Part shown: one piece after another, positions 17,656 to 24,581 of the stretch
How the letters are laid out: each line of letters starts with the position of its first letter
Position numbering within the stretch: position 1 is the stretch's first letter
Program-made: the position numbers and the translations under genes
The notes under the pieces: model-generated
What the model saw: the letters and a program-made list of their open reading frames with translations, nothing else
Database searches by the model: none
Told to the model about the DNA's origin: nothing
NCBI GenBank assembly: GCA_046729975.1
Contig: JBKPHS010000157.1
Coordinates: 4,519 to 68,518, forward strand
DNA length: 64,000 nt
DNA from: JBKPHS01 sp046729975
GTDB lineage: Bacteria; Actinomycetota; Thermoleophilia; Solirubrobacterales; Thermoleophilaceae
Direction of reading: 5' to 3'

Positions 17656-18242
17656 GACGCGGACGCCTCCGGGGTGGCCGTCTCGCGCCGGCTGCCTTCG
17701 CCGGCCTCGCGCCACAGCGCGGCGGCGATGCCGAAGGCGATCAGCAGGGCCGGCAGGCCGATCGCGAGCATGCGGACTGAACGGATCGCGAGGGCGCCGA
17801 ACACATAGCCCGCGAACGGGACGTGGAAGGAGACGCGCGCCTGCGTGGGCTGGCGGAGCGAGAACCGCCATGGGTCGCGCGCGTCGTTGGCGTCGCCCTT
17901 GGTGCGGTAGACGGGAACCCCCTCGCGGTCGCGGCGGATCGAGACGATCCGGTGCGTCACGTACGAGTCGGAGGAGCGGCCGGGCGGGGTGAACGTGATG
18001 ACGTCCCCGGGCCGCAGCTCGGAGACCGGGACCTCGTCCGCGTAGGCGATCGAGCCCTTCGCGATCGCTCCGCTCATGGAGTCGCCCGTGACGACGTAGC
18101 GCTGGTAGCCGAGCAGCGCCGGCACGAGCATGAGGGCGGCGAGGGCGAAGCAGCAGCCGAGGAAGATCGTCGAGGCGGCCTTCACCGCGCGCCGGTGGCG
18201 TGCCGGGGCGGCGGGGCTCTGGTTCGTCTGCGCTTCGGTCAT
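17652..18242 (-). CDS. sipW: SipW-type (ER/archaeal type) signal peptidase I
   Basis: 196 residues with an N-terminal membrane helix (FLGCCFALAALMLVPALLG) and a second near the C-terminus. The catalytic Ser is in VVTGDSMSGAIAKG, and instead of the Lys of ordinary leader peptidases there is a His in YVTHRIVSI, followed by KGDANDARDP. This Ser/His/Asp layout is that of SipW, the dedicated peptidase for TasA-type precursors in Bacillus. It sits between the TasA-like gene and the DNRLRE gene, which strongly suggests that these are its substrates. Confidence 0.92.
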   Translation of the reverse strand: MTEAQTNQSPAAPARHRRAVKAASTIFLGCCFALAALMLVPALLGYQRYVVTGDSMSGAIAKGSIAYADEVPVSELRPGDVITFTPPGRSSDSYVTHRIVSIRRDREGVPVYRTKGDANDARDPWRFSLRQPTQARVSFHVPFAGYVFGALAIRSVRMLAIGLPALLIAFGIAAALWREAGEGSRRETATPEASAS

Positions 18243-18285
18243 CTTGGTGTCAGGTCAGGGGGGTCGTTTCGAAGGCCAGGGCGGG

Positions 18286-18317
18286 CGCGCGGGGACTTGG
18301 CTGCCCTCCCCCGCGCG
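18286..18317 (-). terminator. GC hairpin between TasA-like gene and sipW (possible attenuator)
   Basis: A 9-bp perfect stem (CGCGCGGGG / CCCCGCGCG) with a 14-base loop lies in the ~100-base gap after the TasA-like stop and before the sipW start. It has no U-tract, so it is not a canonical terminator. It could stabilise the 3' end of the upstream message or reduce read-through, giving more structural subunit than peptidase. That function is inference. Confidence 0.45.
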
Positions 18318-18343
18318 ACCACTCCAGGGCCAGTGCGATGCGA

Positions 18344-18928
18344 CTACTGGGCGGCGTCCCAGGTGTAGGTCGCCGTGACGGAGTCGCCCTGATACACGTT
18401 GCCCGCCGAGCTGTCGAGGCCGAGCGAGAACTGGTAGCGGTGCTTCTCGCTGGCGGCGAACGTCCCCAGGGCAGCCGCCGACGTGAAGTTCGACACCGTG
18501 TCGTCGTACTTCACGGAGTCGGTCACCTCACAGGCCGGCGTGCCGGCCGAGAAGTCGCCGCAGTCGACGACCTTCAGGTTCAGCTTCGCCGGGATGTCCG
18601 GGGTCGCGTCGTTGCCGACGTCCGTCGGGGTGTTGAGCGACTGCGACAGCGTGAACGTGCCGGGCAGCGAGCCCGTGTTCTGGATGTCCACCACGCCCGT
18701 CTCCGGAGTCGCCCCGGGCTTCAGGTTGGTGGTGGTCGTCAGAATCGCCGACGCCGGATTGCTGTTGCCGATCGTCAGCGTCCCAGCGGTGTAGACGTTG
18801 CTGGGGTTCGCCGACGTGGCGCTGAAGTTGGCACCCGAGCCCACGGCAACACCGACTGCCGCAAGCACGGCCGCCAGCGCGCCGAGCGTGCGCTTCGGCC
18901 GCTTCGTGAGATACGACAGTCGAGACAT
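18344..18928 (-). CDS. TasA/CalY-like fibre-forming surface protein
   Basis: 194 residues from the ATG at 18928, which has AAGGAG 9 bases upstream; a longer frame to 19027 is rejected. A basic N-terminus plus hydrophobic core (TLGALAAVLAAVGVAVGSGA) is followed by NFSATSANPSNVYTAGTLTIG, the CalY/TasA (M73-family) start. The jelly-roll-like remainder contains NLKPGATPETGVVDIQNTG, TFTLSQSL, two Cys and a YQGDSVTATYTW end. In Bacillus, TasA forms matrix fibres after SipW cleavage, and SipW is encoded next. As the first gene with the best ribosome-binding site it is probably the major subunit. Confidence 0.87.
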   Translation of the reverse strand: MSRLSYLTKRPKRTLGALAAVLAAVGVAVGSGANFSATSANPSNVYTAGTLTIGNSNPASAILTTTTNLKPGATPETGVVDIQNTGSLPGTFTLSQSLNTPTDVGNDATPDIPAKLNLKVVDCGDFSAGTPACEVTDSVKYDDTVSNFTSAAALGTFAASEKHRYQFSLGLDSSAGNVYQGDSVTATYTWDAAQ

Positions 18929-19019
18929 TGGTGGTAGCTCCTTGTTCGGTTTGAACTCGTCTCGCCGTCCACCCTGCGGTCGACCGCGCGGGGATGCCAT
19001 AGGCCGCCCGGCCCATACT

Positions 19020-19039
19020 GCGTTCAAAGGAGTGAACGC
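19020..19039. promoter_or_regulatory. Perfect inverted repeat upstream of the surface-fibre operon
   Basis: GCGTTCA and TGAACGC flank a 6-base spacer, a perfect 7-bp dyad about 90 bases upstream of the TasA-like ATG. Size and symmetry fit an operator for a dimeric helix-turn-helix protein. A TTGAAC hexamer on the minus strand within its right arm could serve as a -35 element. No clear -10 was found, so the promoter assignment is tentative. Confidence 0.4.
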
Positions 19040-19052
19040 CTACCTCATGCGC

Positions 19053-19073
19053 GGTACGCGCTTGGCGCGTACC
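19053..19073 (-). terminator. Hairpin directly after maf
   Basis: GGTACGCGC-CAA-GCGCGTACC in the minus direction is a perfect 9-bp stem with a 3-base loop, beginning 2 bases after the maf TAG. It lacks a U-tract but its strength and position fit a 3'-end hairpin terminating or protecting the ndk-maf message and separating it from the fibre operon. Confidence 0.55.
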
Positions 19074-19075
19074 CG

Positions 19076-19630
19076 CTATCCGGCGCTGAAGAGCTCCGGC
19101 GCCAAGCGCACGAGCTCCGGCACGGGCAGCCCGACCACGTTCCAGAAGTCGCCGTCGATGCCCTCGACGAAGGCGGCGCCGCGGCCCTGGATCGCGTAGC
19201 CGCCGGCCCGCTCACGCCACTCGCCCGACTCGAGGTACCAGTCGATCGCGCGCTGCTCGAGCATCCGGAAGCGCACGCGCGTGACGCACTCGGAGCTCCG
19301 CTCGCCGGTACCTCGCCTGAGCGCGATCCCGCCCCAGACCTCGTGCGTGCGGCCCGCAAGACGGCGCAGGAAGGTCTCCGCCTCGCCGCGGTCCGCGGGC
19401 TTTCCGTAGACACGGCCGTCGAGTACGACCGTGGTGTCCACGCCGAGCACCAGGTCGCCGTCGACGGCCCGCGCCTTGCGCAGCGCGTTCTCGACGACGA
19501 CCGCGCGGGGGTCGCCCTGTGCGAGCTCCTCGACGTCCGGCACAACGACCGTGAAGTCGATCCCGAGCTGCTCGAGGATCGCCCGCCGCTGCGGAGATTG
19601 CGAGGCGAGGATCAGGCGCGGCTCAGCCAA
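19076..19630 (-). CDS. maf: Maf-family nucleotide pyrophosphatase
   Basis: Maf/YceF/YhdE family enzyme that hydrolyses non-canonical or modified nucleoside triphosphates. It has the N-terminal [19 protein letters not shown] motif (SxxR substrate loop), the [19 protein letters not shown] metal/catalytic segment and [28 protein letters not shown] near the C-terminus. 184 residues is normal. Its start overlaps the end of ndk by 8 bases. Confidence 0.94.
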   Translation of the reverse strand: MAEPRLILASQSPQRRAILEQLGIDFTVVVPDVEELAQGDPRAVVVENALRKARAVDGDLVLGVDTTVVLDGRVYGKPADRGEAETFLRRLAGRTHEVWGGIALRRGTGERSSECVTRVRFRMLEQRAIDWYLESGEWRERAGGYAIQGRGAAFVEGIDGDFWNVVGLPVPELVRLAPELFSAG

Positions 19631-20030
19631 GCTCCGGGAAGAACAGCCCGACCTCGCGCTCAGCGGACTCCGTCGAGTCCGACCCGTGAACCATATTCTG
19701 GCCCACCTCGAGCGCGAGGTCGCCGCGGATCGAGCCGGGTGACGCCTCGAGCGGGTCGGTGGCGCCGATCACCTGGCGCGCGGCGGTCACGGCCTCGTGG
19801 CCCTCGAGCACGAACGCGACCAGCCGGCCGCTGGTGATGAAGTCCACCAGCTCACCGAAGAACGGCTTGCCGGCGTGCTCGGCGTAGTGACGCTCGGCGA
19901 GGTCTCTGTTCATTGTCATCAGCTTCATCGCCGCGAGCTTGAGTCCCTTGCGTTCGAAACGGGCGATCACCTCGCCGGTGAGTCCGCGCGAGAAGGCATC
20001 GGGCTTTACGAGGATCAGCGTCCGCTGCAA
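19623..20030 (-). CDS. ndk: Nucleoside diphosphate kinase
   Basis: Balances NTP and dNTP pools by a phospho-His ping-pong mechanism. The N-terminus [19 protein letters not shown] and the catalytic His in [22 protein letters not shown] are diagnostic. 135 residues is the usual size. It is followed by maf with an 8-base overlap, so two nucleotide-pool enzymes are co-transcribed. Confidence 0.97.
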   Translation of the reverse strand: MQRTLILVKPDAFSRGLTGEVIARFERKGLKLAAMKLMTMNRDLAERHYAEHAGKPFFGELVDFITSGRLVAFVLEGHEAVTAARQVIGATDPLEASPGSIRGDLALEVGQNMVHGSDSTESAEREVGLFFPELG

Positions 20031-20062
20031 CAGGCCTCCTTGGTCGTGGACCTACGAATCCG

Positions 20063-20626
20063 TCAACGCGCGGGCGGGCGCGTGCGCGTCACGGGTTGCT
20101 CCGCCGCGCCTACGTCCGCGGCAGAGCGCGCCGGCCGGGCCGCGCGCGCCGGCCGGGAAGGCGCGCGCTGCGGCGCGGCCTGACCGATCTCGGCCTCGCA
20201 GTACGGGCAGATCTTCCAGCGCGGGTCGAGCGGCTTGCCGCAGGTGAGGCACGGCTCCTTGAGGCGGCGCAGGCAGCTTGGGCAGCGCAGGAAGGCCTTC
20301 TCGACCGCAAACCCGCAGTACGGGCACTCGTGGTCGCCGATCTGCGCGAGCCTCGCCTCGGCCGCCGCGATCTCGAGCTCCCGCTCGCGCGCGTCCTCGA
20401 GGTAATCGGGCGGCCGCACGATCATGTAGACGACAGTCCCGACGAACGGGAAGAGCGAGGCGGCCGTGGCGCAGCCGACCAGCATCGGGTCGGCGATCCG
20501 GCGCTTTGCGTCGGCGTAGGTCCAGTAGACGAGCGCCAGCCAGATGACGACGAGGAACAGCAGCAGCAGATTGACCGCCAGGTTCAGGCCGTCGCTGTCG
20601 ATGCCGAACGTGGCCACGGGGCTCAT
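20063..20626 (-). CDS. Membrane protein with double zinc ribbon
   Basis: 187 residues. Two N-terminal membrane helices (LAVNLLLLFLVVIWLALVYW, and VGCATAASLFPFVGTVVYMI) are followed by a short acidic helix and two zinc ribbons: CPYCGFAVEKAFLRCPSC, then CLTCGKPLDPRWKICPYC, each with a CxxC pair repeated. The C-terminal ~40 residues are Pro/Ala/Arg-rich and probably disordered. Exact function is unknown. It lies upstream of ndk on the same strand. Confidence 0.85.
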   Translation of the reverse strand: MSPVATFGIDSDGLNLAVNLLLLFLVVIWLALVYWTYADAKRRIADPMLVGCATAASLFPFVGTVVYMIVRPPDYLEDARERELEIAAAEARLAQIGDHECPYCGFAVEKAFLRCPSCLRRLKEPCLTCGKPLDPRWKICPYCEAEIGQAAPQRAPSRPARAARPARSAADVGAAEQPVTRTRPPAR

Positions 20627-20708
20627 GGCGAGCGGAGTCTACCCGCGACCCGCGTTGTAAACGCCCGCTCGACGCTCTAGGACGCGTGTACTAGGGTCGC
20701 GCCCTGCG

Positions 20709-21617
20709 ATGACCTGGGCGCTGGCGGGAAAGAGCGTGCTCGTGACCGGCGCCGCCCGTGGAATCGGCGCGGAGTCGGCGCGCCGCCTCGCCGCCCGCGG
20801 CGCACACCTATCGCTTGTGGGGCTCGAGGCCGACCGGCTCCAGGAGGTGGCGGCGAGCTGCGGGCCCGGGGCCGTCTGGTTCGAGGCCGACGTGACCGAC
20901 CGGGCGGAGCTCCAGCGCGCGGTGGACGGCACCGTCGAGGCATACGGTGGGATCGACGTCGCGATCGCCAACGCCGGCATCGCCTCGATTGGAATGGTCC
21001 GAAGCATCGACGAGGCGGCGTTCGAGCGCACGATCGAGGTCAACCTGGTCGGCGCCTGGCGCACGATCCGCGCCTGCCTCCCCCACGTGATCGAGCGGCG
21101 CGGCTATGTCCTCGCGGTCGCCTCGATGGCGGCCGCAGTGCACGGTCCGGGCATGGCGGCCTACTCGGCGAGCAAGGCGGGCATCGAGGCCTTCAGCGAC
21201 AGCCTCCGGGGAGAGGTCGGTCACCTCGGAGTGGACGTCGGCGTCGCCTACTTCTCCTGGATCGGGACAGACATGGTCGCCGGGGCCGACGCCGATCCTG
21301 TCGGCGGTCTCATGCGCAGCCGGCTGAAGGGCCCGTTGGGGAAGACGCACCCGCTGTCTGCGGTCGGTGACGCGGTGGTCGAAGGGATTGAGAAGCGGGC
21401 GCAGCGGGTGGTGGTGCCGCGCTGGGCCAAGCTGTTGCTTGCGGCCCGCGGCGTGATCGGGCCGCTGGCGGCTCGCCGGATGCGCGACGCGGTCGCGGAG
21501 GCCGACAAGGCGATGCAGATCGAGGTCGAGCGCCGCGGGAAGCAGGCATCGGAGCCGGTCGGCGCCGGCGGCGCTGCCGATGCGCGCGCGGCCTCCGAGC
21601 GCGCTGCCGCTCCGTAG
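20709..21617 (+). CDS. Short-chain dehydrogenase/reductase
   Basis: Classical SDR of about 302 residues: cofactor motif VLVTGAARGIGAESARRLA, NAG motif IANAGIASIG, catalytic Ser in VASMAAAVHGPGMAAYSASKAG with the YxxxK pair (YSASK). A C-terminal extension (from ~residue 225) resembles SDRs that contact membranes or act on lipid-like substrates. The substrate cannot be told from sequence. It is followed 4 bases later by the LtrA gene, so they are probably co-transcribed. Confidence 0.9.
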   Translation: MTWALAGKSVLVTGAARGIGAESARRLAARGAHLSLVGLEADRLQEVAASCGPGAVWFEADVTDRAELQRAVDGTVEAYGGIDVAIANAGIASIGMVRSIDEAAFERTIEVNLVGAWRTIRACLPHVIERRGYVLAVASMAAAVHGPGMAAYSASKAGIEAFSDSLRGEVGHLGVDVGVAYFSWIGTDMVAGADADPVGGLMRSRLKGPLGKTHPLSAVGDAVVEGIEKRAQRVVVPRWAKLLLAARGVIGPLAARRMRDAVAEADKAMQIEVERRGKQASEPVGAGGAADARAASERAAAP

Positions 21618-21620
21618 CTC

Positions 21621-22847
21621 ATGCCACGGCTGGCGAGAGCTTCGTTGCGTCGCGAGGCCGGTCTCGAGCAGCGAACGACCACCCTCGAGCTCTTCTACGA
21701 CCTCGTCTTCGTCTTCGCGGTCACGCAGGTGGCCGATCTGCTGCTCGAAAACCTGACCTGGGAAGGAGTGGGTCAGGCCGCGCTAGTGCTGCTCGTGGTC
21801 TGGTGGTCGTGGAACTACACGACCTGGGTCACGAACGAGCTCGATCCGGGATCGATCGTCGTCCGCCTGCTGCTGATCGCCCTGATGCTCGCCAGCCTCC
21901 TGATGGCGCTCGCGATCCCGGAGGCGTTCGGCGACAAGTCCTTGCTCTTCGCCGCCTCCTATGTCGCGATCCAGGTCGGGCGGCACTCCTTCCTCACCTT
22001 CGTCGCCGCCGATCGCGGCACGATCGAGCGGCAGCGGGCCGGGCGCATCCTGACCTGGTTCGTGGCCGCCGGCGCGCTCTGGATCGCCGGCGCTCTGGCG
22101 GAGGGCTCCACCCGGACCATGCTCTGGCTCGCCGCGCTCGCGCTCGACTACGGCGCGCCCCTCGTCACGTACTGGGTGCCAGGCCGGCAGCGTCTCCGCC
22201 CCGAAGCGTGGGAGATAACAAGCGAGTACTTCGCCGAGCGCTTTCAGCTGTTCATCATCATCGCGCTCGGCGAGTCGATCGTGGTCACTGGCGCGACCAC
22301 GGCCGACCTCGACCTGACCACGGCGAGGGTGGCCGCCTTCGGGCTCGCTTTTCTCTCCACGGCGGCGCTCTGGTGGCTCTACTTCGACCTGGTCGCGACG
22401 ATGGCAGAGCGCCGGCTGGCGCAGTCCGAGACCCGCATCCTTCTCGCGCGCGACGCCTACACGTATCTGCACGTGGTGATCGTCGCCGGGATCCTCCTCA
22501 TGGCGGTCGGCGACGAGCTCGTGATCGCGCACCCCACGGAGCACCTGCCGGACGCGGAGCTCGCCGCCGTCGTCTGCGGTCCCGCGCTCTACCTGCTCGC
22601 GCACGTCGCGCTCCGGCTACGGATGTCAGGGACGATCGGCGGCAGACGACTTGTCGGCGCGGTCGCGTGCCTCGCGATCGGCGCGATCGGCACCTTCGCG
22701 CCGGCGCTCGTCGTTGCCGCGTTGCTGTTCGGCGTGCTGGTCGCGGTGATCGTCGGCGACCAAGTCGCCGCGGCTCGCCGCAGGCAACGCGGCCAGCCAT
22801 CCCCGCTCGAGCGAGTCGGAGCCGCATCCTCCGCGCGCGGCGCTTGA
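21621..22847 (+). CDS. Low temperature requirement A (LtrA) family membrane protein
   Basis: 408 residues with about ten hydrophobic segments. The LtrA family signature at the start is clear: RTTTLELFYDLVFVFAVTQVADLL, then VVWWSWNYTTWVTNELDPGS. EYFAERFQLFIIIALGESIVVTGATT is the conserved central helix pair. The family was named from a Listeria cold-growth mutant; its biochemical role is unknown. It is transcribed with the SDR gene upstream. Confidence 0.9.
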   Translation: MPRLARASLRREAGLEQRTTTLELFYDLVFVFAVTQVADLLLENLTWEGVGQAALVLLVVWWSWNYTTWVTNELDPGSIVVRLLLIALMLASLLMALAIPEAFGDKSLLFAASYVAIQVGRHSFLTFVAADRGTIERQRAGRILTWFVAAGALWIAGALAEGSTRTMLWLAALALDYGAPLVTYWVPGRQRLRPEAWEITSEYFAERFQLFIIIALGESIVVTGATTADLDLTTARVAAFGLAFLSTAALWWLYFDLVATMAERRLAQSETRILLARDAYTYLHVVIVAGILLMAVGDELVIAHPTEHLPDAELAAVVCGPALYLLAHVALRLRMSGTIGGRRLVGAVACLAIGAIGTFAPALVVAALLFGVLVAVIVGDQVAAARRRQRGQPSPLERVGAASSARGA

Positions 22848-22867
22848 CTTCAAGCGCACTTGAAGGT
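22844..22867 (+). promoter_or_regulatory. Putative MerR-type promoter/operator upstream of DUF5519 gene
   Basis: TTGACT (22844-22849) overlaps a perfect dyad CTTCAAG-CGCA-CTTGAAG (22848-22865). A dyad of 7-bp arms with a 4-base centre, placed just inside a -35 hexamer, is the layout used by MerR/SoxR-family activators with overlong spacers. The matching -10 is not clear (GACCAT at 19-base spacing). No MerR gene is adjacent; the nearest is at 55032. Confidence 0.5.
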
Positions 22868-22902
22868 GGACCATGCCTTGACCGCGACTCGAGGAGGCAG
22901 TC

Positions 22903-23253
22903 ATGACCGAGGCACGAACCGCAAGCGAGCAGATCACCGAGGAGGTCACGTCCTGGCCCGGAGTCGAGGCCGGCCCCGGCCGGCGCGGTGAGTTCGCCTT
23001 CAAGGTCGGCCGCCGGGAGATCGGGCACCTCCACGGCGACCACGCCGCCCACTTCTCGTTCCCGAAGGAGGTATGGACGGACCTGTTCGAGCAGGGTCGC
23101 GTGGTGCATCACCCGGTGTTCCCCGGGAGGCAGGGACCGGCATCGCGCAGGATCGAGGACGAAGCCGACGTCCGCGACGTGATCGAGCTGATGCGACTGA
23201 ACTACGACCGCGCGGTCGCCGCCCAGCATCGCCTAGAGGAACAGCCGACCTAG
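22903..23253 (+). CDS. DUF5519 (luciferase-like) family protein
   Basis: 116 residues, probably cytosolic. Family-like features are ITEEVTSWPGVEAGPGRRGE, a GRREIGHLHGDHAAHFSFPK segment with clustered His, and VVHHPVFPG. The ATG has AGGAGG 7 bases upstream. DUF5519 proteins are annotated 'luciferase family' without demonstrated light emission. The dyad upstream suggests induction by a MerR-type sensor. The 3' end overlaps the converging small membrane gene by about 20 bases. Confidence 0.82.
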   Translation: MTEARTASEQITEEVTSWPGVEAGPGRRGEFAFKVGRREIGHLHGDHAAHFSFPKEVWTDLFEQGRVVHHPVFPGRQGPASRRIEDEADVRDVIELMRLNYDRAVAAQHRLEEQPT

Positions 23254-23346
23254 CGCGTAGCCGATTCCGAAGAAGACGAGGATCACCGTCGCCACCAGCA
23301 GGGCGACGAAGCCGATCATCGTCAGGAAGCCGGGACCTTCGTTCAT
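23233..23346 (-). CDS. 37-residue single-pass membrane protein after folC
   Basis: The ATG at 23346 overlaps the folC stop by 4 bases (ATGA). The product has a short acidic start (NEGPG) and then one long hydrophobic helix (MIGFVALLVATVILVFFGIGYALGRLF). The coupling to folC and clean topology support a real small protein; I do not recognise a family. Its end overlaps the converging DUF5519 gene. Confidence 0.65.
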   Translation of the reverse strand: MNEGPGFLTMIGFVALLVATVILVFFGIGYALGRLFL

Positions 23347-24581
23347 AGCCTCGAGGCCCGCGCGTCGGACTGGGCGCCGCGCACGAGGTCGGCTACGAGG
23401 TATATCGACCCGGTGGCGAGCACGGCGCCGGCCGGGCCCGCCAGCTCCTGCGCGCGCCGGATGGCGGCGAGCGGAGCGCCGAACCTCTCGGAGGGCGGTC
23501 CGCCCAGCTTTATCGCGAGCGACTCGAGCGTGGCCGGCGAGAGGGACCGGGGGTTGGAAGAGCGGGTGAAGACCGCACGCTCGCACAGCGGCAGCAGCAC
23601 GGACAGCATTCCTGCCGCGTCCTTGTCGTCCAGGATCGCGAAGACGGCCGTCAGCGGCCGGCCGCCGATCACCTCCGGCAACGCCTCGGCGAGCGCCCTG
23701 GCGCCGGCGGGGTTGTGGGCACCGTCGTAGAGGGTGAGCGGGTCGCGGGCAACCTCCTGGAGGCGGCCGGGGACCTCCACCTCCGCGCCCGCTTGCCGCA
23801 CCGCGCTCATGTCGAGCGAACCGAGGAATGCCTGGGCCGCTGCAGCCGCGAGCGCGAAGTTCCGGCGCTGGAACGCGCCGCGAGCGCGTAGCGTCACCCC
23901 GAGGTCGACGACGGCGCGCATGATCCGCGCGTGACGCTCGCGCGCGACCCTCAGGGCGACGGCCTCGGCTTCGGAGTCGAGCTCGCCGACCACGAGACAG
24001 CCGTGAGTCGGCACGACCGCGAGCTTCTCCTCGGCGATGTGCGTGATCGTCGGCCCGAGCCACCGGGTGTGCTCGAGTCCGACGCCGGTCAGGACCTGGA
24101 CCGTCGACGGGATCACGTTGGTCGCGTCGTAGCGACCGCCGAGCCCAGCCTCGATCACCGCCACCTCCACCCCCCGGCGCGCCAACTCGTGGTAGGCGGC
24201 GGCGGTTAGCGCCTCGAACTGGGTGACCTGGTCGTCCGGCTCGACCGTGCGGTTGACGAGCTCCGCAGCGCGCGCGGCGCGCGTGACCGCCGCGGCGAAG
24301 TCGGCATCGGAGACCGGCCGCTCCCCCACCTCGATGCGCTCGGCGAACGAGCGCAGATGCGGCGAGGTGTAGCTCCCGGTGCGCAGCCCGTGGCGCTCGA
24401 GGATCGCCGCGATCATCCGCACGGTCGAGGACTTGCCGTTCGTGCCGACGACATGGATCGATTCGAAGCGCTGCTGCGGCACGCCAAGCGCGGTCATCAG
24501 CTTGTGCATGCGGTCGAGCCCGAAGCGCATGCCGAACAGCTCCAGGTCGAGCAGGTACTCCTCGGCCTGGCGCGCGTTCAG
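23343..24581 (-). CDS. folC: Folylpolyglutamate/dihydrofolate synthase FolC, apparent CTG start
   Basis: Adds glutamates to folates (Mur-ligase superfamily). The P-loop is HVVGTNGKSSTVRM; TSPHLRSFAERI, EAGLGGRYDATNV and DGAHNPAGARAL follow. The segment AEEYLLDLELFGMRFGLDRM matches the normal FolC N-terminus, so the start must lie before it. The only start-like codon there is CTG at 24581-24579, overlapping the valS TGA (CTGA) with AGAGG 5 bases upstream, giving 412 residues. The fallback is ATG at 24530, which has GGAG 9 bases upstream but would cut 17 conserved-looking residues. Confidence 0.88.
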   Translation of the reverse strand: MNARQAEEYLLDLELFGMRFGLDRMHKLMTALGVPQQRFESIHVVGTNGKSSTVRMIAAILERHGLRTGSYTSPHLRSFAERIEVGERPVSDADFAAAVTRAARAAELVNRTVEPDDQVTQFEALTAAAYHELARRGVEVAVIEAGLGGRYDATNVIPSTVQVLTGVGLEHTRWLGPTITHIAEEKLAVVPTHGCLVVGELDSEAEAVALRVARERHARIMRAVVDLGVTLRARGAFQRRNFALAAAAAQAFLGSLDMSAVRQAGAEVEVPGRLQEVARDPLTLYDGAHNPAGARALAEALPEVIGGRPLTAVFAILDDKDAAGMLSVLLPLCERAVFTRSSNPRSLSPATLESLAIKLGGPPSERFGAPLAAIRRAQELAGPAGAVLATGSIYLVADLVRGAQSDARASRL

